Below, in pieces: positions 50,221 to 59,264 of a stretch of 64,000 nt of DNA. Both the position numbers and the translations under genes were made by a program. The notes beneath the pieces are model-generated. The model ran no database searches, was not told the DNA's origin, and worked only from the letters and a program-made list of their open reading frames with translations. This stretch comes from a virus: positions 62,001 through 126,000 of IMG/VR virus record IMGVR_UViG_3300028783_000001. One strand, given 5' to 3'. Positions within the stretch are counted from its first letter, which is position 1. Each line of letters begins with the position of its first letter.

Positions 50221-52668
50221 TCATCTCTCAAACTGAGAGCCCATGCAGATAAGGCCAGCGGTGTTGCCGTTATTACGGTTGTTGCTATTCACGAAGAAAT
50301 CTGATGATCCCTGACCACTACCACCGTCATTGCTTGGGAACGCGGACCCACCACCATCATTCCCATTACCCTGGCTCGGAGAGCCACTAGGGGTAGTTGC
50401 AGGCAGCGGCCGGTCGGCAGCCACGACCGGAGGTTCTGATACGGCCTGCGCGCTAGCACCATCGCTCTGCTGTATCGGCTGGGGCGACGTAAGTGGTTGG
50501 GCGGCAGGTGATGTGGTAGCTGTTGGGATTGCTGGGAAGTTGCGCTCATCAGCACGCATGTCAATACTGCCGTGACTAGGCTGGGTCCCCATTTGCTTGT
50601 GCATAAAAGGATAGTTCTCGGTGGAAACCGATCCTGGAGTTGCTCCTTTCGCATTTGGACTAGAGTAGACACCGGCAGTGGTTGGTGCGGGCTGTTGTCC
50701 TATTGGGGTAGTGAAGATGTTGGTATTGGAGTATCCTGGACGCTGAGCACTACCAGAAGATCCCTGTATGTTTCGAACATAACCACCGACCGTGCTTGTC
50801 GCCGCCGCGTCGTTTGCACGAACGGCCTTGGGATTGTCGGCTGGTGGCTTCGGCGAGCGCGAAGAAAACTCAACGCTCTTACCGCTACCAATTGCTGGAT
50901 CGGGCTTTGCACCATACGACGTGATAGGTGGGGATATAAACGGCATTGCTGAATTTGATGCAACTGCCGACCCTGATGGGGCAGCTGGTGTAGGAGCCGA
51001 AGGTGTGGGTGGTATAGTAACAGGTGTGATGGTTGTAGTTGGGCTCGCCCTACTCGCCGTCGCCTGCTCAGCCTTCATCTCTTTGAAGCCCTTGCGAGCC
51101 TCTGGCATGTATTCGGGATTGTCCTTGAGACCTTCCCAGCGACCGAGCTTCGGTCCAGTAGTTGCAGCTTTGGCTCCTAGAGCATCCTGCGTAGCCTTAT
51201 CCATCTTCGTCTTGTCTGGATCCATACCAAGTTTTTGTGCCATCTCTGCAGTAGTCGTACCAGTCATCTGATAACGACCAGTAGCTGAAGACGTTTTGTT
51301 CCACGAAACGTGCCCACCCTGCTTGTTGGAAGCCATTGCTTGGGCCTTACGGCGCTCTACACCGTCAGCGATAGCCTCATTAATCGTCATCTGCGTTATT
51401 GGTGTATCCGACTTTCCATACTTTCCATTGCCAAATACAGAGTCGTACTCGTGGCCACCACCTCCAGCAGCGGTTCCCTCCGACTTGGATATAGCATCTA
51501 ACATGCGAGCGCTACCGTGCGGAGTCTCAGAGCCAGAGGCACCATGGGGAACGACAGTTCCTGATTTCGGTGGAACGAATACCGCTGGACCACTAGAGTT
51601 TATGCCCTGTGCTGAACTACTGCCAGCTGGCTTAAACTTTTCGCCGCCACGCTCGTTTACGACGTAGGGTTGGCCCTTGTTAACAGGACCTCCACCAGCA
51701 CGCGCCGGCATCGAGCCAGGTGTGGTTCCAACCACACCTGTGGCTGGGGTTGTGGGTACTGGTTTTGCCGCTGGTGTAGAAGACGGTTCAGCAGAACCAG
51801 TGGTTGCAGTTGGTGTGGCGACGGAATCATACCCGATACCAAACAGCGTCCACAACCAGTCCTTAATTGCACGCTTAGCACTCTCCCAGAAGGAGCATAC
51901 GGCATCCCTGACGCCATCAATTATGCTGGCCTTAATCTTGGAGTCGTCTGGCTTGATGTCCATGTCGGAGGACGACGGCTTAGAGTCCGACTCAAACTTC
52001 GCGGCTTGGGTAATCTCCCACTTGCCCTCTGCTTCAGCAATACCAGCGATTAGTCCGTATCCAGATTTTATGAGGCTCCACCCAGTCTTGGCAGCACCCT
52101 TGACAAAGCTTGTTACGGAATCGACGGTTACGTGAGATAATGCATCAGCTACGAGGTCATACCCATACTTGACCAGCTTCCAGGTTACTGATGCGATGCC
52201 CTCAAGCAGCTCGGTTCCCTTATTCGCTGCCCAGTCAACAATCTCCTTGGTCCTCTCACCGCCGTCGCCCTCACCATGCTCTGGTCGCTGACCAGGAATC
52301 GCGCCGTTCTTGTGCTGGTTATTATGCTGGATTGCAGCTACAGCTAGTCCAATACCAGCGCCAATGAGCGCACCAACAATGTCGCCCTTGCCGTGTAGCT
52401 TAGATCCGACCTTAGCGCGCTTTACAGCTGCGGTCTTGACCTTCTTCTGCTTGGCGACTTTTGCAGTCTTTGCCGGCGCGGCGGCGCTGCCCTTTGCTAT
52501 CGCGGCAAACGCCTTATCGAGCCTGTCAAATAGCCGACTCGACTGCAAGCGCGTGTTCGACAGGCTCGTGGTATTGTCAACAGGGATTAGTAGCGCCTCC
52601 TTTGCAGAGGGCGCGGCATTGCCACCGCTGAGGATGTCTCGGAGAAGGCGTGTAAGCGATGCCTGCAT
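50221..52668 (-). CDS. Tail lysin / tape-measure-like protein with lysozyme-like domain, 815 aa
   Basis: Basic N-terminus (KTAKVAKQKKVKTAAVKRAK), a Gly-zipper-like hydrophobic segment (IVGALIGAGIGLAVAAI, about residues 97-113), amphipathic helices (residues 140-210), then Pro/Thr/Ser linkers. Residues about 388-510 form a lysozyme-like domain: LDAISKSEGTA (presumed catalytic Glu), TQMTINEAIADGVERRK, SSATGRYQMTGTT, KTKMDKATQDALGAKAA. This resembles lambda-type transglycosylase/GH104 proteins (EG...GRYQ...D..TQD). The last 300 residues are low complexity. It lies 11 bases from the larger tail protein; role: local peptidoglycan digestion during entry. Confidence 0.75.
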   Translation of the reverse strand: MQASLTRLLRDILSGGNAAPSAKEALLIPVDNTTSLSNTRLQSSRLFDRLDKAFAAIAKGSAAAPAKTAKVAKQKKVKTAAVKRAKVGSKLHGKGDIVGALIGAGIGLAVAAIQHNNQHKNGAIPGQRPEHGEGDGGERTKEIVDWAANKGTELLEGIASVTWKLVKYGYDLVADALSHVTVDSVTSFVKGAAKTGWSLIKSGYGLIAGIAEAEGKWEITQAAKFESDSKPSSSDMDIKPDDSKIKASIIDGVRDAVCSFWESAKRAIKDWLWTLFGIGYDSVATPTATTGSAEPSSTPAAKPVPTTPATGVVGTTPGSMPARAGGGPVNKGQPYVVNERGGEKFKPAGSSSAQGINSSGPAVFVPPKSGTVVPHGASGSETPHGSARMLDAISKSEGTAAGGGGHEYDSVFGNGKYGKSDTPITQMTINEAIADGVERRKAQAMASNKQGGHVSWNKTSSATGRYQMTGTTTAEMAQKLGMDPDKTKMDKATQDALGAKAATTGPKLGRWEGLKDNPEYMPEARKGFKEMKAEQATASRASPTTTITPVTIPPTPSAPTPAAPSGSAVASNSAMPFISPPITSYGAKPDPAIGSGKSVEFSSRSPKPPADNPKAVRANDAAATSTVGGYVRNIQGSSGSAQRPGYSNTNIFTTPIGQQPAPTTAGVYSSPNAKGATPGSVSTENYPFMHKQMGTQPSHGSIDMRADERNFPAIPTATTSPAAQPLTSPQPIQQSDGASAQAVSEPPVVAADRPLPATTPSGSPSQGNGNDGGGSAFPSNDGGSGQGSSDFFVNSNNRNNGNTAGLICMGSQFER

Positions 52669-52678
52669 CAGTTCCTCC

Positions 52679-55600
52679 TCACGATAGGATTGTTAGGGCG
52701 AGCGACGTTGCACCAGCCTGTAGGCACGACGCGATGTCTGCTATACTAATGTCACCAACACCAACACCGCGTGAGGAATCAGCACTACTCGCCTTACCCT
52801 CCGACTCATTGTTTGGTGCAGGCGGTGATTGATTTGATTCCGCGAGCGACGACGGCTCGGTATCTCCCCCACCACCGCCCGACGCCGATGCTGAAGCTGT
52901 AGGAGTTGTTGTTGTAGTCGGAGTGGGCGTAGGTGCAGACGATGCGCTGGATGTAGGTGTAGCTGCCGCGCTCGGAGTGTTTGAGTTCCCCGCCGTAGCA
53001 TCTGATGGTGTAGTTGCCGACGGTGCAGAGGTCGTGCTAGAGGCCGTAGCTGTTGCGGCCGCAGGCGCAGGTGTAGCTGTAGCAGGCTCTGCACTAGCAG
53101 CTGGTGTAGTTGTGTTAGATACGTTTGCTTGCGTAGGCGTATCTGAAGAGGCAACGTCCTTAGTTGCGGGCGTAGCTGAATTTCCCCCAGCTGCCATGTT
53201 TGCTGGTGTGCCGCCCCACGTGGGATCAGCAGGGTCCGCCGCGCTCGCCTTGTTCACCGACTTAGTTGTTGCATTTGGTGCGGCCGGCTGCGCTGGTGTA
53301 GCCTGGCCCTGCTGTCCGTTGGTTGGTGTAGAACCATCCGACTTCCCAGATTTTGCTGGTGCAGCTGGATTCTGAGATGGGTCTGCATTCTTATTTCCAG
53401 AGGAGAATGCTGGGTCGAGACTGGCATTTCCGGTATCGTTTAAGCGGTGCAGGGTGTAGTTGTCGTAACCCGGTAGAATTTTGGACTGCTTTCCATCGGA
53501 TACCCAAGTTCCATTTCCGATGTAAGTCTGGATATGACCCTTTCCACTAGCATGCCCACCAGATGCAGAGACGACGTCACCAACCTTCCACTGTGACTGG
53601 TCGTGCATGTAATCCTTACCGATTGGCTGTGCATCTGCATACTTACCGCTCTTTTGCAACACACCATTGTTTGCATAGGCGTCGGCGTCACCACTGTGAG
53701 AAAACTTGGTTCCACCTGTCATGGCGGAGGCCGCACTCAGTGCTCCCTGAACGCAACCGCCGCGCATGCTCTTAGTTCCCTCCGCACCGTAGCTTGGACG
53801 CTTGGTTCCCTCAGCCCAGTCACGCTTTGCGATGTCCTTAGCGTTTGCGAGCATGGCCTCCTGGGCCTTGGGATCAATCTTTCCCTGCGGCGTCGACGCC
53901 GCTGGTTGCGCCGGCGCACCAGTCTTAGGGTCCCACGATGAGGATGCACCAGCACCACCGGCTGATCCTCCACCAGGCTTTACACCAACCCCATGTGGTG
54001 AGGATGAAACAGCCTTTGATCCATCAGGATTGTCTGCTAGCTTGCTGTAATAGTCGCCATACTTTCCTGCTAGTGCGCCGCGCTCGCGACTATTTTGACC
54101 ACCTGGCATGCGGTCTCGCGCACGCTCCCAGTGCTGAAGCCACCAGTCTGATTTCTGTTGCGACGTTCCCTTACCGTTTTTAAACTCCTCCATCTCCTTG
54201 GGAGATACCTTCGATAGGCTAGATGGCTCGTGGTTTAGGGCATAGTCGACCTGGACCTTGTGGTCATATGGATTCAGCTTGTTCTGTGCAGCGTAGTTTT
54301 TAAACGCATCCTGGCGGTCACCGTTTAACTGGAACAGGCCAAAACTACGCTCACCATGATTATTCTCAGCACTACTCTTGAACCCTTGGCTCTCGACATT
54401 AGCGTTGCCGGCAAGAGCGGCAGCAGCCGCGTGGTTGGCCCCAGACGACCGAGCAGCGTTCATTACCATTGCGGCGCGCTGGTAGTTTTCTGCAGAATAA
54501 TTGGATGTGCCTCTTGCCCAGTTAATCTTGGTAGGGTCTCCTGGAACCTGCTTTCCCCCACCCTGGTCTGGGGCGGCGGTCGACCCTGCTGGTGTAAGTG
54601 TTCCTTCCTGACGTGGGAGGTCAAGTGCACCACCTTGCTGCATGAATGCTGGCGATTGCGGCGTACCACTATAACCACCCTTTGGTGTCGGTGTCTGCGT
54701 CGCGTTGTTTTGCTGCGCACCAAACATGTCGGTGGCAGTAGTGTTCGTTCCAGCCGGACCAAAGCCAAACTGCGCTGGACCTGTTCCAATCGCCGGTTGA
54801 CCAGGAGTGGGTTTTGTAGGATCGGCTTGTGGGCCTGGGCCTACATACGCATTGGGTAGCGGAACGGTCGTCAGATCAGGTGGAAGGTTTGGCGACTTTC
54901 CCGATGGCGTGTTGGTGTATCCACCAACGCTTGGATGATGACGCTGCCCATTAAACCCCTGGGTATTCATCTTTGGTGCCGATGCACCTTCGTTACCACC
55001 AGCACCACTCTTGGCGGGCGTCTTCGAGGTAGACTCCTCACCACCAGTCCCGCCGGCCCACGTTGGCAGCTTAGACAGCACCCACTTCTTCAGCTCGCCT
55101 AACCACTCAAGTGCCAGTGACGATAGGTTATGAACGCTGATCGCTGCACGTAAATTTGTAGATACGGTATCCAGCCACGCGTTTAGGTTTGTCCCTTGCC
55201 TCGACATCCATTCGCCAATGATGGTCTTGTATTTGCTGACCGACGTCTTGATTCCTTCCCACGTCTCCTGGATCATATGACCAGCGATGGATAGTGCCTT
55301 GCCGCTGGTCACGCTCTCCCACGCCGACTTAGCACCGTCTATTACAGACTTCCCAGTATCCGCGATAAAGGATCGTGTCGACTCCCACGAACTGCTAATC
55401 TTATCTGTGGCACGGTCCCACACGCGCGTCCAGCCGCTAACAATCTTAGCACCGACGCGGCCCCAGCTAGTCTTACCGTGCTCCCATATGTCTTGCGTGG
55501 TATTTAGTAGCCAGGCCGTTCCCGCACCAGCCGCAGCACCAACTACGGCACCTGGAATACCAGCAACCATAAAACCAAACCCACCACCCATCTCTGCGGC

Positions 55601-56107
55601 GGACAACAGGCTTGTGCGACCAGTCTTACGGTGGCTGCTGTAGACTCCGTAGGCACCGTGCGCGGTAGCTAGTGGGGCGGCTATCATGCCAAGGAGCCTA
55701 CCAGCCTTGCTCAGCAACGGCTTGGCATACTTAGCAAAGAGCGCACCCTCAGCGAAGTCTAGGATGCTGCTTCCTCCTCCACCTCCACCACCACCACCGG
55801 TTGATGCGGTTGCACCATTATCACTAGTTGGGCTACTAGCGTTTGCCGCAGCGACAGCCTTGGCACGCTCGGAAGGTGCAGCTGGATCCCTGGCTGTTAT
55901 GGCGGCAGCGGTAGCGGCAGCCTTCTGCCCAGCAAGCACCTTCTCGACCGACTTGGTAAGCCGCGTCAGTCGCTGAATAACAGTTCCCACAATCAGCGTT
56001 GCACCTACGCTCTTGTTGCTTAGAACAAGAGTCGCCTCAGTGACCGGGTGCCCCTTGGCCCCCCGGTCTTTCTGCATAAAGGATGCTGCTTGTGATACTG
56101 ATATCAT
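52679..56107 (-). CDS. Tape-measure/tail-lysin protein with tail-lysozyme and CHAP-like domains, 1142 aa
   Basis: Residues 1-60 are helical, then a Gly-rich stretch. A hydrophobic Gly/Ala region (FMVAGIPGAVVGAAAGAGTA, near 180-200) and helices to about 360 follow. About residues 535-690 match phage tail lysozyme: NYQRAAMVMNAARSSGANHA, AGNANVESQGFKS (Glu), RSFGLFQLNGDR, WWLQHWERARD. About 780-890 look like a CHAP/NlpC fold: GGCVQGALSAASAM (Cys), WKVGDVVSASGGH, GKGHIQTYIGNGTWVSDG (His). The C-terminal 250 residues are Ala/Thr/Pro-rich. Directly after the frameshifted chaperone, the standard tape-measure position, though short for a very long tail. Confidence 0.8.
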   Translation of the reverse strand: MISVSQAASFMQKDRGAKGHPVTEATLVLSNKSVGATLIVGTVIQRLTRLTKSVEKVLAGQKAAATAAAITARDPAAPSERAKAVAAANASSPTSDNGATASTGGGGGGGGGSSILDFAEGALFAKYAKPLLSKAGRLLGMIAAPLATAHGAYGVYSSHRKTGRTSLLSAAEMGGGFGFMVAGIPGAVVGAAAGAGTAWLLNTTQDIWEHGKTSWGRVGAKIVSGWTRVWDRATDKISSSWESTRSFIADTGKSVIDGAKSAWESVTSGKALSIAGHMIQETWEGIKTSVSKYKTIIGEWMSRQGTNLNAWLDTVSTNLRAAISVHNLSSLALEWLGELKKWVLSKLPTWAGGTGGEESTSKTPAKSGAGGNEGASAPKMNTQGFNGQRHHPSVGGYTNTPSGKSPNLPPDLTTVPLPNAYVGPGPQADPTKPTPGQPAIGTGPAQFGFGPAGTNTTATDMFGAQQNNATQTPTPKGGYSGTPQSPAFMQQGGALDLPRQEGTLTPAGSTAAPDQGGGKQVPGDPTKINWARGTSNYSAENYQRAAMVMNAARSSGANHAAAAALAGNANVESQGFKSSAENNHGERSFGLFQLNGDRQDAFKNYAAQNKLNPYDHKVQVDYALNHEPSSLSKVSPKEMEEFKNGKGTSQQKSDWWLQHWERARDRMPGGQNSRERGALAGKYGDYYSKLADNPDGSKAVSSSPHGVGVKPGGGSAGGAGASSSWDPKTGAPAQPAASTPQGKIDPKAQEAMLANAKDIAKRDWAEGTKRPSYGAEGTKSMRGGCVQGALSAASAMTGGTKFSHSGDADAYANNGVLQKSGKYADAQPIGKDYMHDQSQWKVGDVVSASGGHASGKGHIQTYIGNGTWVSDGKQSKILPGYDNYTLHRLNDTGNASLDPAFSSGNKNADPSQNPAAPAKSGKSDGSTPTNGQQGQATPAQPAAPNATTKSVNKASAADPADPTWGGTPANMAAGGNSATPATKDVASSDTPTQANVSNTTTPAASAEPATATPAPAAATATASSTTSAPSATTPSDATAGNSNTPSAAATPTSSASSAPTPTPTTTTTPTASASASGGGGGDTEPSSLAESNQSPPAPNNESEGKASSADSSRGVGVGDISIADIASCLQAGATSLALTILS

Positions 56108-56111
56108 GCCG

Positions 56112-57327
56112 TTAGCGCCTCTTGGGCTTGTTCTTGTTTGTCAATGCAACGAGCCTCGCCTGTGATAGGTCCGTCTCTAGGATGTTGCTCCAATGCATGA
56201 ACCACGAGAACGGTATGCCGGTCACTGGTAGCTTCGTGTGCATCGCCACATTGTACATGCGGTTCAGCACATCCTCAAGGCTAGATATAGGGAAACATGC
56301 TAAAGAGGTTGAAGGCCAGTGGCACCTCCTCGGCCTTAGCTTTTGGAGTTTGTCCTGCATCAATCAAGTCTTGGATGCGCTTGGCCTCTGCCAGCGATGC
56401 CTCAGAGTCTGAGTTGCGCAGAAATTCCAACGCAGCTACCGGCTCAAACTGGGTATCGATAATGGAGGCAATCTCCTGAAGGCCGAAGTTTTGATACGTC
56501 TCAGCAAACTTGTCGATGTCCTCGAAGATTTGAAACTTGGTACCCCTTCCGATTTCCTGCAGGCGGTTTATACGTGCAGTTACGGTTGGGATGCGATCAC
56601 CCTTCGACTTCAGCGCTTCAATCTCAGCAGACAGCGGAGCCGGGTCGATGAACTGCGCCCGGTCAAATAGGTACATCGTGTCCTCTTCGATGGCGTTAAT
56701 CTCGACGGTTTCTAGGTCACGTGCTGTGGGAACCGCAAACCCCTTGCTGATATCAGCCAGGTAGTCGGCACGGTTCTTGTCGAGTCGCGTCTCCTTGATG
56801 TTCGTGCTGTTGACGTTTACGTCGATTCTGTTTCCATACCAGGAGAGCCATTGCACCTTGACGCTCGTATTTGCGTAGCTGTTGCGGCGGTGCCACAGGC
56901 ACAGGGCACGGAAGTCGCCAATGGATAGCTCACGCGAGTCACGGTTGCAGGTGCTGGCGATGACGTCGAGAATCAGTGAGATGTTCTTGTGCCGCACGGC
57001 GCGAGCCAGCTTCGCCTGATCCATCGGTTCAAAACGACGGACGCTGATGCTAGACCAGTCGTAGAAGATGAAGCTCGATGGCAGGTCTACCTGTTCCCAC
57101 GACGAGTCTAGCACTACGCCCGATGCATCAAGTGGCGTAGACTCCTCAGTCGGGTTTGGGTTCTTATCTGGAACCAGCTCGACGTATGCCTGCTGTGGCG
57201 GCTGAGCGGCCTTGACAGCTAAGTGCTTACGAAACTCGGCGTTTGCCTTGTCGCGCTCTGCCTGGATCTCCGCTGCCAACTTGGCATTTGCCGGGCGACC
57301 TGGCCTGGGCGTAAATTTTGACGACAT
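56112..57327 (-). CDS. Tail assembly chaperone, frameshifted long form (probable)
   Basis: The main frame (56281-57327) ends after FSMFPYI. A second open frame, +1 relative to it, continues to 56112 as ISSLEDVLNRMYNVAMHTKL, then PVTGIPFSWFMHWSNIL and a basic end (NKNKPKRR); it has no plausible own start. Fusion at TTT CCC TAT (56295-56287) would give about 405 residues. This is the arrangement of gpG/gpGT-type chaperones, located right before the tape-measure gene. The long form binds the tape measure; the ratio is set by the frameshift. Confidence 0.7.
56281..57327 (-). CDS. Tail assembly chaperone, short form, 348 aa
   Basis: N-terminal 50 residues are helical and basic (PGRPANAKLAAEIQAERDKA). 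A globular part from about residue 80 (SFIFYDWSSISVRRFEPMDQ; LARAVRHKNISLILDVIAST; IGDFRALCLWHRRNSYANTS) looks like tail chaperone/baseplate-assembly proteins of large myophages. The C-terminus is helical (ALEFLRNSDSEASLAEAKRI). Follows the tube genes and precedes the tape-measure-type gene. The frameshift site is in the last 10 codons. Confidence 0.75.
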   Translation of the reverse strand: MSSKFTPRPGRPANAKLAAEIQAERDKANAEFRKHLAVKAAQPPQQAYVELVPDKNPNPTEESTPLDASGVVLDSSWEQVDLPSSFIFYDWSSISVRRFEPMDQAKLARAVRHKNISLILDVIASTCNRDSRELSIGDFRALCLWHRRNSYANTSVKVQWLSWYGNRIDVNVNSTNIKETRLDKNRADYLADISKGFAVPTARDLETVEINAIEEDTMYLFDRAQFIDPAPLSAEIEALKSKGDRIPTVTARINRLQEIGRGTKFQIFEDIDKFAETYQNFGLQEIASIIDTQFEPVAALEFLRNSDSEASLAEAKRIQDLIDAGQTPKAKAEEVPLAFNLFSMFPYI

Positions 57328-57352
57328 GTTGTATTCCTCTTACAGGTTTAAA

Positions 57353-57913
57353 TTATCCAGTAACGGTGGTGAAGGTTGGTGTTGCCGTATTACCTAGAGT
57401 TAGTACGCCGATTGAATCTACTGCAAACGACACTGTTGGCATGATATGCTGGGTAGCAGTACCATCGAAGTCGTAACCATCAATTTTCGCAGGCATGCAG
57501 TCGGTCCAGGTAAACGTGCAATCTACCGCTCCTGTATAGTCGATTGCCTGCAGCGATATCTGCTGCTTATAACCATTGGTTCCACCGGGGAGACCAAATA
57601 CCCCATTATCAGAGACGACGATGTCAATCCACGAACGGAACGCAGACGCGACATCGTAGCTGATATCCTCCGCAAACGTCAGTGATATGTTATCGACCGA
57701 CCAGCCGGTGGGAAAGTGGCGTACACCTGCCTGAAATACGATTGGCTCGACGTCTAGATTCTTCTGAGATGCGGTTATGCGCTGCACCATAAACGATAGC
57801 TGTTGCGCCGTTACCTTACTACCAGGTATGGTAGGAAACTGCACGATAAAGCGCCACGACGGTGCTGGTGTTACACTCGTATTGATGTTTGTGTAAGATA
57901 TTCCAGCCATCAT
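57353..57913 (-). CDS. Tail tube-like protein 2, 186 aa
   Basis: Two consecutive ATGs (57913, 57910) follow GAGG. Pattern WRFIVQFPTIPGSKV, VEPIVFQAGVRHFPTGWSVD, ISLTFAEDISYDVASAFRSW, then FTWTDCMPAKIDGYDFDGTA fits T4 gp19/tail tube proteins and their paralogues: F-L-FxEDxxYxxxxxFxxW, then WPxxI. It is related in layout to the upstream tube-like gene. One of the two may form the bulk tube, the other a completion or initiator ring. Confidence 0.7.
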   Translation of the reverse strand: MMAGISYTNINTSVTPAPSWRFIVQFPTIPGSKVTAQQLSFMVQRITASQKNLDVEPIVFQAGVRHFPTGWSVDNISLTFAEDISYDVASAFRSWIDIVVSDNGVFGLPGGTNGYKQQISLQAIDYTGAVDCTFTWTDCMPAKIDGYDFDGTATQHIMPTVSFAVDSIGVLTLGNTATPTFTTVTG

Positions 57914-57999
57914 ATGACCTCATAGACGCGCAAAACCGAGCAAGCTGCGCAATGGCAGACTAGCTCGGTCCATACGTGTGTGGTGGTGATTCTGCTCAT
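57910..57999 (-). CDS. Possible microprotein, 29 aa
   Basis: ATG at 57999 with AAGGG upstream; 29 codons with stop overlapping the next gene's start (ATATGATGG). Contains VCHCAACSV, a small Cys cluster. Coupled start suggests that it may be a leader for the tube-like gene. Very short, so low confidence. Confidence 0.3.
   Translation of the reverse strand: MSRITTTHVWTELVCHCAACSVLRVYEVI
57932..57969 (-). terminator. Hairpin with short U-run between tube-like genes
   Basis: On the - strand ACCGAGC ... GCTCGGT forms a 7-bp outer stem, with an inner CTGC/GCAG pairing, followed by TTTTGCG. It could attenuate transcription between the two tube-like genes. It lies inside the possible 29-residue frame, so the assignment is uncertain. 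Another hairpin (GACGCA-GTAAC / GTTAC-TGCGTC) lies upstream at 58041-58082. Confidence 0.4.
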
Positions 58000-58132
58000 G
58001 ACGGTGCGTCCCTTCTATGGCTGATGCCGATAGTTTTTCCGACGCAACGTAACTTACAGGTTCACAAGAGGGTTACTGCGTCGAGGTAGTGGATGCATTA
58101 CTGAATATAGCTGCAAATATGTTTGTAATGGA

Positions 58133-58657
58133 TCATATCACTGTGACGCCGTTTAGGCGCATGCGGTCAAACGTAAACGTTACCTGAACGATGAAGGGGT
58201 TGGCAGAGGAGCCGTCCAGCTGCGTCTGTGGCTTCTGGCTGGGCCACAGGTTATCAAACTGGTAGGCGAGGGCAGTCGCGCCTGTGTTGTCGAGCACGTT
58301 TAGCGTTCCGACCGTGACGTAACCAGCCTTGGCGGTCGCGCTGTCCTCAGACTCGGCACCGACGATGTTTTCCATCCACGTGGCGATGGTGCTGCTGACG
58401 ATCATGTCTGACGTCTCTACAAACGAAACTCCAAGAGCCTTGTCGTAGACGCGCCGGCCGCGATAGCTAAATTCCATACCGTGGATCTGAAGCAGCATCG
58501 GCTCAATGCTCTCTTCAGGAACTACTACCTGTTGGCAGCGCAACATGAGGTCAGCGTTGGTTCCAGTGCCGCCGATAGGGACGATCAGCAGTTGGAATCG
58601 ATCTGTCGGGATGATGTCGGGCAGTGCGTTGAATGCCGAATATGCGATGCCGGCCAT
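58133..58657 (-). CDS. Tail tube protein (gp19-like), 174 aa
   Basis: Starts after CAGGAGAACAACC. TDRFQLLIVPIGGTGTNADL, MLRCQQVVVPEESIEPML, then GRRVYDKALGVSFVETSDMI and ATWMENIVG are the pattern of T4 gp19-type tubes (xFxxxIP..., C/Q..P, Y...LxxxFxET.D, xxxW). C-terminus FDNLWPSQKPQTQLDGSSAN and VQVTFTFDRMR. Location between the hydrolase and the second tube-like gene is normal for the sheath-tube cluster. Confidence 0.82.
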   Translation of the reverse strand: MAGIAYSAFNALPDIIPTDRFQLLIVPIGGTGTNADLMLRCQQVVVPEESIEPMLLQIHGMEFSYRGRRVYDKALGVSFVETSDMIVSSTIATWMENIVGAESEDSATAKAGYVTVGTLNVLDNTGATALAYQFDNLWPSQKPQTQLDGSSANPFIVQVTFTFDRMRLNGVTVI

Positions 58658-58709
58658 GGTTGTTCTCCTGGTATGGTAGTGGGCTTGGTAGCAAGCCGGA
58701 TGGCATGAT

Positions 58710-58719
58710 CAAAATTGGT
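58710..58719 (-). promoter_or_regulatory. Post-stop ACCAATTTTG element, copy 4
   Basis: TACCAATTTTGATCA directly after the TAG of the permuted papain-like gene and upstream of the tail tube gene. Confidence 0.5.
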
Positions 58720-58720
58720 A

Positions 58721-59245
58721 CTATGGATTGCTCTCGGATTCCGGTGGGTGAACGATGCACCGCTTGTCGGCCTTCAACATCCATAGGAGTTGTGTGGGTG
58801 TAGTGATCTGATCGGCGTCTAGCATGCGGCACCACTTGACCTTGGGATTGACCAGGGAGCTGATTACCACCATGGAGCATATAAACTCCTTGGCGCAGTG
58901 GAGCGGCAACCCAAATAGTATGCCGATGGCAGCCTCGTCGTCAAATTTGGAACCTACGATACTGAATAGGTAGTTGACCCAGTTGGCGTATTGATCAGCC
59001 GTCATGGGCAGGTCAATGAATTGCTGATCGGTGGTTCCGCTGTTGTACCACTCGTTGTTTGGGTAGTGTTGCACGCCAATGTTTATGATTGACGCAACTA
59101 TCGTTCCGTCGGAAAGGACTGCCTCGGCGTGGGCGAACTGCGCACCCTGCTCCAGGACGATAAACTCTGAAAGCAGATTCTTACGACCTAGTGTAAAGCG
59201 AATCCGCGCCGTGTTCTTGGGTGGGATCTTTGCAAAAAGTGTCAT
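58721..59245 (-). CDS. Permuted papain-like (NlpC/P60, YiiX-type) hydrolase, 174 aa
   Basis: ATG at 59245 preceded by TGAGGATTGTGCA. FAHAEAVLSDGTIVASI supplies the leading His; MTADQYANWVNYLFSIVGSK, FDDEAAIGILFGLPLHCAKE and FICSMVVISSLVN give the later Cys (F-ICS-x-VV). This is the H-first, C-late order of permuted NlpC/P60 folds (YiiX/YaeF), where W-FCSELV is typical. Possible peptidase or amidase acting on peptidoglycan or lipids. Found between sheath and tube genes. Function inferred. Confidence 0.6.
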   Translation of the reverse strand: MTLFAKIPPKNTARIRFTLGRKNLLSEFIVLEQGAQFAHAEAVLSDGTIVASIINIGVQHYPNNEWYNSGTTDQQFIDLPMTADQYANWVNYLFSIVGSKFDDEAAIGILFGLPLHCAKEFICSMVVISSLVNPKVKWCRMLDADQITTPTQLLWMLKADKRCIVHPPESESNP

Positions 59246-59264
59246 TGCACAATCCTCAGGTAGG

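Noticed and set aside
56112-56363. Independent 83-residue gene starting at 56363
   Set aside because: The first 20 residues are shadow sequence of the chaperone frame and there is no ribosome site; the frameshift extension explains it better.
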